Shown one piece after another: positions 6,928 through 14,286 of a stretch of 14,455 nucleotides of DNA; position 1 is the stretch's first letter; every line of letters starts with the position of its first letter. A program made the translations under genes and the position numbers. Location: contig CALLJI010000209.1 of the NCBI GenBank assembly GCA_938091475.1, forward strand, positions 1 to 14,455. The letters are read 5' to 3'. Below the pieces are notes generated by a model, which was not told where the DNA came from, did not search any database, and was given only the letters and a program-made list of their open reading frames with translations. The DNA comes from an uncultured Caldimicrobium sp. (lineage in GTDB: Bacteria > Desulfobacterota > Thermodesulfobacteria > Thermodesulfobacteriales > Thermodesulfobacteriaceae).

Positions 6928-7730
6928 TGAGCACCCCTCCTATTATTGTAAAAAGAGTCAAGAAGGTAGTAGCAGGTCATCATGGAGGTTCTTGGAAAAT
7001 AGCTTATGCAGATTTTTTAGCAGGTATGATGACCTTCTTTTTACTTCTTTGGCTGGTCACTCTTATGGAACCTAAAACTAAAGCCCAAGTAGCAGCTTAT
7101 TTCAAAAAATTTAATATCTTTACTAAAGCAGGCGTAAGTATGCTTATGGAGTTCTATCGCACTGGTAAAATGGAGGGGCCTAAAATTCAAAGCCTGCCTC
7201 AGGAATTACCTCCTGTAAAGGGTGAAGAAGAAAAATTTAGAAGAATCATAGAAACCCGGCTTAAGTCTTTACAAGAACATGTCTTAATAGAAGTTATAGA
7301 AACCAAAACCCAAGAAAGGATTGTCAAAATTGAAATTATGGAGTTAGTAAACAAACCACTTTTTCATTCAGGGAGCGCTGAATTACTCCCTGAAGGAAAG
7401 GAAATTCTAAAAATATTAGCAGAAGAATTAAGAAATTTACCTGTAATGGTATCAGTTGAGGGACACACAGATGCTGTCCCCTCAAGGCGCGGAAAAATTG
7501 GAAACTGGGAGCTTTCTTCAGCCAGAGCCCTCTCAGCCGCTTTAGAACTTGAAAAAAACGGTCTTCCTCCAGATAGCATTTTAGAAATAGTTGGTTATGC
7601 CGAAAATTTTCCCCTCATCAAGGATAATCCCTTTGACCCAAGAAACCGTAGGATTACTCTAACCCTCCATTATGGATCTCCGGAACAAATGAAGGCAAAG
7701 GAAATTTCTCCAACTCCCTCAGTGCCTTAG
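6927..7730 (+). CDS. motB: Flagellar motor stator protein MotB
   Basis: MotB supplies the ion-carrying Asp of the stator and anchors the complex to peptidoglycan. Of 267 residues, a short basic cytoplasmic N-terminus leads into a single membrane helix (about 27-47). This carries YADF with the essential Asp at 29 and the MMTFFLLLWL face typical of MotB. A plug/linker region (about 50-140) precedes the periplasmic OmpA-like domain (about 145-248) with GHTD at 179-182, NWELSSARA at 193-201 and NRRI at 240-243, which contact peptidoglycan. It is somewhat shorter than E. coli MotB (308), mostly at the C-terminus. Whether the motor uses protons or sodium cannot be settled from these residues; the E. 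coli-like MotA favours protons. Translation is probably coupled to motA. The 3' end overlaps the convergent der gene by 12 bases. Confidence 0.96.
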   Translation: MSTPPIIVKRVKKVVAGHHGGSWKIAYADFLAGMMTFFLLLWLVTLMEPKTKAQVAAYFKKFNIFTKAGVSMLMEFYRTGKMEGPKIQSLPQELPPVKGEEEKFRRIIETRLKSLQEHVLIEVIETKTQERIVKIEIMELVNKPLFHSGSAELLPEGKEILKILAEELRNLPVMVSVEGHTDAVPSRRGKIGNWELSSARALSAALELEKNGLPPDSILEIVGYAENFPLIKDNPFDPRNRRITLTLHYGSPEQMKAKEISPTPSVP

Positions 7731-9032
7731 CCTTAAAATAAGCTTTAGCGGGACCCTTTCAAAACCCAAAGTCTCTTGGAATTTGCGCGATAGAAATTTA
7801 ACTATGTGTTTGGGGACCTCCTCTGGATTTAAATTAATAAATATCACAAAAGTAGGCGGAGCTATTTCCACTTGAGTAGCATAATAGATTTTTAAGCGTT
7901 TTCCCTTTATATTAAAGGTATACTTTGACTTCAATTCTTCAATGAGCCGATTAACAGCTGAGGTTGGTACACGTTGGGTATAACTTCTATAGATCTCCTC
8001 AGCTAAGGGTAATATTTTGTCTACATTATAGCCCTCTTTAGCAGACATAGGAAGTAAGGTAATCCAAGAAATGAATTTAAGTTGGGTTCTAAGAAGTTCG
8101 AGAAAAACCTTACCCTTTGTGGGATTCTTTTCAAAGATGTCCCATTTATTAATAAGAAGGATAGCAGCCTTTGCATTCTTTTCAATTTGACGCAAAAGGG
8201 TTTTATCTTGATGGGTTAAGCCCTCCTCTGCAGTAATCAGGAAAAGCACCAAATCTACCTTTTTTAAAGTTTCAAGAGCCTTTGATACACTAAACTTTTC
8301 CACCCTCTCTTTTATAGAAGCTCTCCTTCTTATACCAGGCGTATCAATTAACAAAAAGGCACTCCCATCCTCTCTCTCTAAAAGTACATCCACACAATCA
8401 CGAGTTGTTCCAGGTATTTCTGAAACAAGCATTCTCTCATAGCCAATTAACCTATTAATAAGGGTGCTTTTACCTACATTAGGTCTTCCTAATACACATA
8501 TTTTGATTAGCCCCTCTTTGGGAAGAGGTGAAAGGGAGGATGAGGCATAATCAGATAGGGCCTCTTTGAGATCATAGATATTTTGCTTTTCCTTGGCTGA
8601 GATAAAAAAAATTTCTTTAAATCCAAGGGCATAAAACTCTTCAGCCCTCTTTCTATCTTCTTTTCCTTCAACTTTGTTTACCACTAAAAGTACCTTTTTA
8701 TCAAATTTTCTTATATACTTTGCTATCTCTTCATCCATAACAGTTAAACCCTCTTTGGCATCCACCACAAAGAGAATTAAATCAGCCTGAACCAAAGTTT
8801 TATTCACAATCTCTAAAAGAAGATGAGATAGGGTGTCCCTGCGGGAAAGATCGATGCCACCAGTATCAATCACTTTATAGCCTTTACCTGGCTCAACTTC
8901 TACATAGCCAACAAGAAAGTCTTTAGTTACTCCAGGGGTCTTCTCCACAATTGCCTTTTTCTCTCCAATTAGAGTATTAAAAAGCGTTGATTTCCCCACA
9001 TTAGGTCTTCCTACAATCACCACTTGGAACAT
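7719..9032 (-). CDS. der: Ribosome biogenesis GTPase Der (EngA)
   Basis: Der is an essential tandem GTPase that assists maturation of the 50S subunit. With the start used here it has 437 residues. GTPase domain 1 has GRPNVGKST at 8-16, GVTKD at 34-38, DTGG at 56-59 and NKVE at 119-122 (Glu in place of the commoner Asp, a known variant position in the first domain). Domain 2 has GRPNVGKST at 182-190, GTTRD at 208-212, DTPG at 230-233 and NKWD at 295-298. A C-terminal KH-like domain (about 355-437) contains YYATQVEIAPPTFVIFIN. I choose the ATG at 9032, eight bases after GAGGAG. An upstream in-frame TTG at 9065 would add 11 lysine-rich residues with no better site. The gene begins inside the last 16 bases of the ASKHA gene, so it is translationally coupled as the last member of a five-gene operon. 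No terminator is obvious downstream. Confidence 0.96.
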   Translation of the reverse strand: MFQVVIVGRPNVGKSTLFNTLIGEKKAIVEKTPGVTKDFLVGYVEVEPGKGYKVIDTGGIDLSRRDTLSHLLLEIVNKTLVQADLILFVVDAKEGLTVMDEEIAKYIRKFDKKVLLVVNKVEGKEDRKRAEEFYALGFKEIFFISAKEKQNIYDLKEALSDYASSSLSPLPKEGLIKICVLGRPNVGKSTLINRLIGYERMLVSEIPGTTRDCVDVLLEREDGSAFLLIDTPGIRRRASIKERVEKFSVSKALETLKKVDLVLFLITAEEGLTHQDKTLLRQIEKNAKAAILLINKWDIFEKNPTKGKVFLELLRTQLKFISWITLLPMSAKEGYNVDKILPLAEEIYRSYTQRVPTSAVNRLIEELKSKYTFNIKGKRLKIYYATQVEIAPPTFVIFINLNPEEVPKHIVKFLSRKFQETLGFERVPLKLILRLRH

Positions 9033-10555
9033 TTTCTTTTCTCCTCTTTTAATTTTTTCACCCAAGGAAAGAGATTAAAATTCACATGGGGAATAAAGAG
9101 AGCTCCTGTTAATAATTCCATAAATCGACTCTCCACATTTAATTCAATGTAGGTTATTTTTTTAACAATTTCTTCAATTTCTTTATAGTTTGCCCTTTGC
9201 AAAAACTTAACCGCCCCCTTTCCAGCCCCATTGCCTATACCTTCGCTTTTTGTTAAAGCCTCCTCTGGAAGCATACCTAAAATTACAGCTGAAGGCACAT
9301 CTATGTGATTTCCAAAAGAGCCTGCTACAAAAAATGTTGATATCTCTTGAAAGGTTATGCCCACTTTTTCGGTAAGAAGCTGTAAAATAGTATACATCGC
9401 TCCCTTTGATCTTAAAAAACTCTTTATTTCGCTTTCTTTAAGATAGATAGGTTTTTTGTGCAAAGTCTCATCTGGTGGAATTAGCAGAAGAGCTCTCTCT
9501 CCGTTAATTTCTATAAGTAATGGGCTTACCTTAGTAGGATTTATCTTCCCTTCGGGTGTAATATAGTCCTGTAAAAAGAGGTCCGCCATGAGTTCAATCA
9601 CTGCAGATCCGCAAAAACCAATGGGTTCTTCGTCACCTATGGTTTTATAATACAGTCTTGTCTCTCCTTGAGGCATAAAAAATTTTTCCACTGCCCCCTT
9701 TTTTGCCTGAGTTCCACACTCAAAAATTCCTCCCTCTAAAGCCGGACCAGCTGCTCCTGCACAGGCTAATAAAAAATCTCTATTCCCTAAAACCACCTCT
9801 GCATTTGTACCAACATCTAAATAAAAGGAAAGCTCCTCCTTTTTATAGATCTCTGTCTCATATAAACCTGCAATAAGATCACCCCCAAAATAAGTCCCTG
9901 CAAGAGGAAAAATAAAAATCTTACCGGCAGGATGAATAGAAAAGCCAAGCTCCTTTGCAGAATAAAAGGGTATATTTTTAACAACAGGCACATAGGGCTC
10001 AACTATTAGATAATTTACAGGGAGATTTAACAAAAAGTGCGTCATAGCTGTATTACCACAAAGACTAAGAAAAAAGATCTCCTCTGACCCAATCTCTTCA
10101 AATGCCCTATTGATTGCCTCGAGAGTAATTTTGCTCAGATAGGCTAAATTTTCAGCTTTTCTGGCAAAATGAAGTCTTGTAAGTATGTCCTCTCCAATTT
10201 CAATTTGTGGATTAAAGAGGGAAATCTCTTTGATAATTCTTTCCGATATAAAATCATAGACATAGAGGGCAATCGTGGTACTTCCTAAATCAATGGCACA
10301 GCCTAAAACCCTCTTAGGCTTCTCCTTTATTGCCTCTGCTACAAAATAATACTTTTCTTCTTTAATTAACACTAAGGTAAGCTCCTCACTTTCTCTCAAG
10401 AGAAAGGGTATTTTTCTTAAGAGAGGGAGATCAAAGATTAGCCCCTCTTTTCTAATCTCTTCAGGAAGGCAGGCTATAATCCTTTCTGTGTCAAAATTGA
10501 AAGTGCCTAAGGTGGGTCTTTGAGGTTTTATGGAAAATACTTGAACTGCCTTCAT
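9017..10555 (-). CDS. DUF4445/ASKHA ATPase, RACo-like activator lacking the ferredoxin domain
   Basis: The protein belongs to the ASKHA ATPase family (DUF4445, RamA/RACo-like), whose characterised members use ATP to drive reductive activation of corrinoid proteins. The ATPase core is complete: IDLGSTT at 88-94, GNTAMTH at 167-173, VEPYVP at 185-190, GGDLIAG at 224-230, LDVGTNAEVVLGN at 246-258, CAGAAGPALEGG at 265-276, GFCGS at 313-317, FVAGSFGNHID at 409-419 and GIGNGAGKGA at 439-448. Family members usually have about 600-640 residues with an N-terminal [2Fe-2S] ferredoxin domain. This one has 512, and its first 85 residues contain a single Cys (C29), so the cluster-binding set is absent and only the linker domain remains. 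The ATG has AAGGA close upstream, 22 bases after archease. No corrinoid protein, methyltransferase or ferredoxin gene is in the window, so the target is unknown. Family call is firm; activity is inference. Confidence 0.88.
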   Translation of the reverse strand: MKAVQVFSIKPQRPTLGTFNFDTERIIACLPEEIRKEGLIFDLPLLRKIPFLLRESEELTLVLIKEEKYYFVAEAIKEKPKRVLGCAIDLGSTTIALYVYDFISERIIKEISLFNPQIEIGEDILTRLHFARKAENLAYLSKITLEAINRAFEEIGSEEIFFLSLCGNTAMTHFLLNLPVNYLIVEPYVPVVKNIPFYSAKELGFSIHPAGKIFIFPLAGTYFGGDLIAGLYETEIYKKEELSFYLDVGTNAEVVLGNRDFLLACAGAAGPALEGGIFECGTQAKKGAVEKFFMPQGETRLYYKTIGDEEPIGFCGSAVIELMADLFLQDYITPEGKINPTKVSPLLIEINGERALLLIPPDETLHKKPIYLKESEIKSFLRSKGAMYTILQLLTEKVGITFQEISTFFVAGSFGNHIDVPSAVILGMLPEEALTKSEGIGNGAGKGAVKFLQRANYKEIEEIVKKITYIELNVESRFMELLTGALFIPHVNFNLFPWVKKLKEEKRKCSKW

Positions 10556-10577
10556 AAATCCTTAGCACCATCTTTGG

Positions 10578-11009
10578 CTAAACATCCACCACACACTGAG
10601 CCACATACTTATCCTTAATTTTTTCAAATTTAGCCATAGTAAAGGTTGCCCCCTTTACCTCCACACCATATCCGTATTTTTCCGAATCAAAGGGTATCCC
10701 TCCTACCTCGCCTTTAAGTAAAAAGGGAGTAGATTCTTCTAAATGTCCTCTAAACTCATAAAGAAGTAATCCCTCTATGGAAGCTATACTTAAGACCTTA
10801 TTGATAAAGACAACCAAAAGCTCATCTAAAAAATCTGCCTCAACTTCTATGGGGATATAACTCTGTGGTGGCTCATCCATAAAGGAAGTTTTCTCAACCA
10901 TAAGACTTGTCAAAGCCTTAAGAAGGTTAGATAAAGCCTCCTCAGGTGTTTCCCCAAAGCCCCTTACACCAACATCAGCACCGTGCTCAAAGGTTTCAAA
11001 TTCTCTCAT
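10578..11009 (-). CDS. Archease, RtcB RNA-ligase activator family
   Basis: Archease helps the RNA ligase RtcB through guanylylation and multiple turnover, in tRNA or RNA repair ligation. The 143 residues match the family. Seen: FEHGAD at 7-12 (family form EHTAD, with metal-ligand D12), FLDELLVVFI at 60-69, VEVKGATFTM at 116-125 and a C-terminal CVVDV whose D142 is the second conserved metal-ligand Asp. I use the ATG at 11009, six bases after GAGGTG, because it puts D12 and the C-terminal Asp at the family's usual positions. A GTG nine bases upstream (11018), preceded by AGGAG, is a real alternative adding three residues. It follows the comEC stop almost immediately and precedes the ASKHA gene by a short gap. 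No rtcB is present here, so the partner must be elsewhere if this function is kept. Confidence 0.9.
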   Translation of the reverse strand: MREFETFEHGADVGVRGFGETPEEALSNLLKALTSLMVEKTSFMDEPPQSYIPIEVEADFLDELLVVFINKVLSIASIEGLLLYEFRGHLEESTPFLLKGEVGGIPFDSEKYGYGVEVKGATFTMAKFEKIKDKYVAQCVVDV

Positions 11010-11020
11010 TATGTGCACCT

Positions 11021-13171
11021 CTAATCTCCTATTTTTTGAAAAGGCAATCTTTTGACTGTCTCTCCTTCAAATATACTCACATTTAAGGGAAAGAAAAGGT
11101 TTAGAGGACAACAGTTCTCTCTTTCCCTCTCTCTAATCCATAAAAAATAATCCTCCCTTGGAAAAATATAAAGAGCATCCTCTCTATCTTTCTCTATAAT
11201 CTTGAGAATTGCCTCTTCTTTACTAACTCTTTTTTTACTTCTAAGTACATAAAGAACCTCTGCCCTTGGATGAGGTAACACTTCCTTCAACGGTCTATTA
11301 ACTAAAATTATACTCAAAGCCTTAAATTCCAGCCAATAATTTCCCTCTCCCAGGGGGATTAATTCTGTATTTAATTTAAAAATCCTCAAATCTTCAAAAA
11401 GTTCAAAATCTAAAGGGGTATAAACTCTATGAAGGAGAAAATTTTTTCTTAACTCTTCAAGGTTAGCCTTCTCTGAAAAGAGAAATAGACCCTTTATTTC
11501 TCTAACCCCAATTTTTCGAAGAAGAGGGATAAGCCTATTTCTTATCTCCCACTCCCCTTTAGCACCCTCCCTAAGTAACAGATAATAATCCTTTTTGTCC
11601 TTTATCAAAAAAGCCTGAAGATTAAAAAATTTTGGAATAAAGAGGAAGTCCACCCTTTCATAGAGCTTCTCAATAGCTTGATAGGTTATAAAAGCCCAAC
11701 CTAAGATTAAGGCAAACTTAGTAAGCCTTTTTAAAGAAATTTTAATCAGGATTAGCACAAAAATTACAAGGGAGAAAAACCAGATTAGAAAGAGATTTAC
11801 AGGAAGGGAGACACTATAGCGCCATTCAAAAAAGGGAATTTGGGCATAAAGGTCAAAAATCTTCGCTAACCCCTCTAAAAGAACAGAGGAAAGTGAAGAA
11901 AAAAAGAGAGCTATTAGGGCTCCCAATATGGAGAAAGGAATAAAGAGGAAACTCCAAAAGGCTCCAGCCAAAAGATTATTTAGAGGTGTAGCTACAGGGA
12001 AATAACCAGTTAAAGAGATAAGAAAGGGAAAGGTAAATAAACTGACAAAAGTGGAAAGAAATAAAGCCTGAGTGGAAGTATAGAGAATTCTCATTGGAAC
12101 TGAAACCTTTGAATCCTCTAATCTCCAAAACTTCTCTTTGAATACTCTATCGCCCCAAAGTAAGGCCAAGGTTGCAATAAAGGAGAGTTGAAAGGAAACG
12201 CTCCCTATAAGATTGGGGCTAATTAGGAGAAGAATGGCACCTGCAAGCATAAGGAGAGGAAGGAGTGGAGTTGGTCTAAATAGGAGTTTTGCCAAGACCA
12301 CACATAAGAGAAAAAAGAAAGCTCTTAAAGTTGGGGCTTGAAATCCAGATAAAATAAGCACAAAACCTGCTCCAGGTAAGGCAAACGCATAAGCCCAAAG
12401 TTGTAGAGGAATTCCAAGCCTTACTAAGGGGGTATAGGAGAGAAAAAATCTCCAAAATTTATAAAATAAGCCATAGAGTACAGCTAAGTTGAATCCAGAA
12501 ATAGCTAATTGATGATATAAACCTTGATTTTTCAGTTTCTCTAAATATTCCTCAGGTAATTGGTTCTCTATTCCCAGGACTAAAGCAAGAAAAAGTCCTC
12601 GGGCAAGTGGTGAAAGACTATCTGCGAAGTTAATAAGTTTAAAACGTATCTTTTCTACAAAATTTCCCTCAGCACTTATGCAATAGATGTGGCTCCTTTC
12701 ATCTAAATCCCACTCTCCGATTAGGTCCTTACTTAAGAGCCTCATCCGCAAATCATACCCAAAGGGGTTATGGATCTTAAAATAAGCCTTTTCTCTAAAG
12801 GTAAGTTCACAAAGCTTACCAGGTAAAAAGAATTTCTTAGCGGTAGTGAGAGAAGCGGTAAATTCTATTTTTCCTAAGTTTTTTATTTCTCCAGTTACCT
12901 TGGTTTTATCATAAAAGGGTTCTACCCGCAGAATAGTTACTAAATATCTTTCGTTAGGCTTTAAGATATAATTTGGATTAAAAACATATAGACTTCCCCA
13001 CAGATGAAATCCTGCAAAAAGGATTATCCAGAGTAGGACTTCCTTTGCTCTCAGGTACAAGAAAAGGAGAGCAGATAAGGGTAAGATTAACCAGAGGGGC
13101 CATTTATAAAAAGCAGTGAAGAGGCCAGCAATTAGGGCACTTGAGACAAGGATAAGTTTTGGAGTATTCAC
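11021..13171 (-). CDS. comEC: ComEC/Rec2 DNA-uptake channel protein with degenerate C-terminal MBL domain
   Basis: ComEC carries single-stranded DNA across the inner membrane during natural transformation. The 716 residues are a usual length. An N-terminal membrane part with three helices (about 8-60) is followed by the external DUF4131/OB-fold region with NPFGYDLRMRL at 135-145. The Competence domain starts at LARGLFLALVLG (189-200) and contains GLYHQLAISGFN (217-228; the family usually has His where N228 stands), then about eight more membrane helices to about residue 498. Residues 507-716 align in position with the metallo-beta-lactamase-like domain, but the LDVGQGD, HxDHxGG and HHGS motifs are all missing. 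The start is GTG, overlapping the yggS stop as GTGA, with AAGGG directly before it; there is no closer alternative. Channel function is plausible, nuclease function is not. No other competence gene is in the window. Confidence 0.93.
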   Translation of the reverse strand: MNTPKLILVSSALIAGLFTAFYKWPLWLILPLSALLFLYLRAKEVLLWIILFAGFHLWGSLYVFNPNYILKPNERYLVTILRVEPFYDKTKVTGEIKNLGKIEFTASLTTAKKFFLPGKLCELTFREKAYFKIHNPFGYDLRMRLLSKDLIGEWDLDERSHIYCISAEGNFVEKIRFKLINFADSLSPLARGLFLALVLGIENQLPEEYLEKLKNQGLYHQLAISGFNLAVLYGLFYKFWRFFLSYTPLVRLGIPLQLWAYAFALPGAGFVLILSGFQAPTLRAFFFLLCVVLAKLLFRPTPLLPLLMLAGAILLLISPNLIGSVSFQLSFIATLALLWGDRVFKEKFWRLEDSKVSVPMRILYTSTQALFLSTFVSLFTFPFLISLTGYFPVATPLNNLLAGAFWSFLFIPFSILGALIALFFSSLSSVLLEGLAKIFDLYAQIPFFEWRYSVSLPVNLFLIWFFSLVIFVLILIKISLKRLTKFALILGWAFITYQAIEKLYERVDFLFIPKFFNLQAFLIKDKKDYYLLLREGAKGEWEIRNRLIPLLRKIGVREIKGLFLFSEKANLEELRKNFLLHRVYTPLDFELFEDLRIFKLNTELIPLGEGNYWLEFKALSIILVNRPLKEVLPHPRAEVLYVLRSKKRVSKEEAILKIIEKDREDALYIFPREDYFLWIRERERENCCPLNLFFPLNVSIFEGETVKRLPFQKIGD

Positions 13172-13860
13172 TCCCTTTTGCCAAAAAGGATGGTACCAAG
13201 TCTGATAAGGTTTGCTCCTTCTTCAATAGCTATTTCAAAATCTGAGCTTGTACCCATAGAAAGCTCAGAAAAGGTTTCACCCATAAAAGCTTTTACTTTT
13301 TCAAATAATTTTCTCATCCTTATGAAATAAGGTCTTACCTCTTCTGCTCTTTCTTTGTAGGGAGGAAGAGCCATAAGCCCTTTTATCTCCAAATGTTTAA
13401 ACTCTAAGAGGTTCTCCACAAAGGGTATAAGCTCATCAGGATTTACACCACCTTTAGTGGGTTCATACCCAATGTTCACCTCAATATAGAGAGAGATTTT
13501 CCTTTGCTTCTCTGCAAGCCTTTTTTCAAGCTCAAGAGCCAATTCAAGCCGATCCAAGCTTTCAATTAAGTGAAATAGTTCTATAGCCTTTTTAACCTTA
13601 TTCCTTTGGAGTCTTCCAATAAAATGCCATTCAATGGGTAAATCAGAAAGCGCTTTTTGTTTTTTTTCAGCCTCCTGAACATAATTTTCACCAAAAATTT
13701 TGATGCCAAAGTTATAAAGTATTCTGATTTTTTCGGGAGGCTGTTTTTTGCTTGCTCCAAGAATCTTAATTTCTTCTACCTTTCTTCCAGCCCTGAAACA
13801 AGCTTTCTCTATTTTTTCCCAAACTTGCTCAAAATTTGCCCTCAATTCTGCTTCAAGCAT
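13168..13860 (-). CDS. yggS: Pyridoxal phosphate homeostasis protein (YggS/PLPBP family)
   Basis: This family binds PLP without a known catalytic reaction and buffers vitamin B6 and amino-acid pools. The 230 residues are typical of a single alanine-racemase-like barrel. The PLP lysine is K38 in GASKKQ (35-40). Other signatures: FGENYVQEA at 56-64, EWHFIGRLQRNK at 77-88, a VNIGYEPTKGG stretch at about 128-138, GLMALPP, and near the C-terminus LSMGTSSDFEIAI (usual form LSMGMSxDFxxAI) followed by the phosphate-binding GANLIRLGTILFG. The ATG has no Shine-Dalgarno, and a -10 box lies only about eight bases upstream, so translation from a leaderless or nearly leaderless mRNA is likely. It is the first gene of the operon yggS-comEC-archease-ASKHA-der and overlaps comEC by four bases. 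Confidence 0.95.
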   Translation of the reverse strand: MLEAELRANFEQVWEKIEKACFRAGRKVEEIKILGASKKQPPEKIRILYNFGIKIFGENYVQEAEKKQKALSDLPIEWHFIGRLQRNKVKKAIELFHLIESLDRLELALELEKRLAEKQRKISLYIEVNIGYEPTKGGVNPDELIPFVENLLEFKHLEIKGLMALPPYKERAEEVRPYFIRMRKLFEKVKAFMGETFSELSMGTSSDFEIAIEEGANLIRLGTILFGKRE

Positions 13861-13867
13861 AGACTTT

Positions 13868-13896
13868 ATTATAGGCTAATCTCAGAGAATAGGCAA
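13868..13896 (-). promoter_or_regulatory. Promoter of the yggS-comEC-archease-ASKHA-der operon
   Basis: On the minus strand TTGCCT (13896-13891, 4 of 6) and a perfect TATAAT (13873-13868) are separated by exactly 17 bases. Transcription would begin at about 13861, next to or at the ATG at 13860, which agrees with the missing ribosome binding site. It lies about 55 bases from the palindrome cluster, on its gene-proximal side. Confidence 0.6.
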
Positions 13897-13950
13897 GGTT
13901 TTTTGAAAATGGGATGAGCGTTTTCTATGGTATAAAGAATGGGCATCTTG

Positions 13951-14286
13951 AGGGGCAATTCACGAATTGCCCTAAAAAGGCGTAGGGGCGATTCACGAAT
14001 CGCCCACAAGGGATTAAATTGTAGGGGCAGGGCTTGCCCCTGCCCATTTTTTTGTAGGGGCACGGCACCGCCGTGCCCAAAATGGGCATCCGCAAGGGCT
14101 GCCCCTACAGGTTTTATTAATTCCTCGGGCACAGCGTGCTGTGCCCCTACAAATTTTTCCGATTTTCCAAAAATTTTAAAATCGAAGGGGCACGGCACGC
14201 CGTGCCCAAAAGGGTTTAAAGCGTAGGGGCGATTCACGCATCGCCCAAAAGGTTTTATCTGTAGGGGCAGGGCTTGCGGGTGCCCC
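13951..14286. repeat. Cluster of nine short palindromic repeats (GTAGGGGC...GCCC type)
   Basis: Nine hairpin-forming units of about 24-26 bases are spaced by short AT-rich linkers, several of the form AAAAGG-TTTTA. Units in plus orientation (GTAGGGGC first): 13951-13973, 13982-14005, 14021-14045, 14054-14078, 14184-14207, 14223-14246 and 14261-14286. Units inverted (ending GCCCCTAC): 14084-14108 and 14127-14150. Three arm types occur: GGGCGATTC (units 1, 2, 8), GGGCAGGG (units 3, 5, 9) and GGGCACGGC (units 4, 6, 7). Units 1, 2, 3, 4, 6 and 7 have perfect stems of 8-9 pairs with loops of 2-5 bases; 5, 8 and 9 have decayed. GTAG flanks one arm only, so each unit has a direction. They resemble dispersed palindromic (REP-like) elements. 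Unit lengths, variable cores and the lack of unique spacers exclude CRISPR. No transposase is near. Reading frames across the cluster are artefacts. Confidence 0.9.

Noticed and set aside
9033..9065. Longer Der starting at the in-frame TTG at 9065
   Set aside because: It would add 11 lysine-rich residues before a normal Der N-terminus and deepen the overlap with the upstream gene. The ATG at 9032 has GAGGAG at ideal spacing.
13951..14286. Possible CRISPR array
   Set aside because: Units are in both orientations, differ in their cores and are separated by short AT-rich linkers of unequal length. There are no identical direct repeats with unique 30-40 base spacers and no cas genes.
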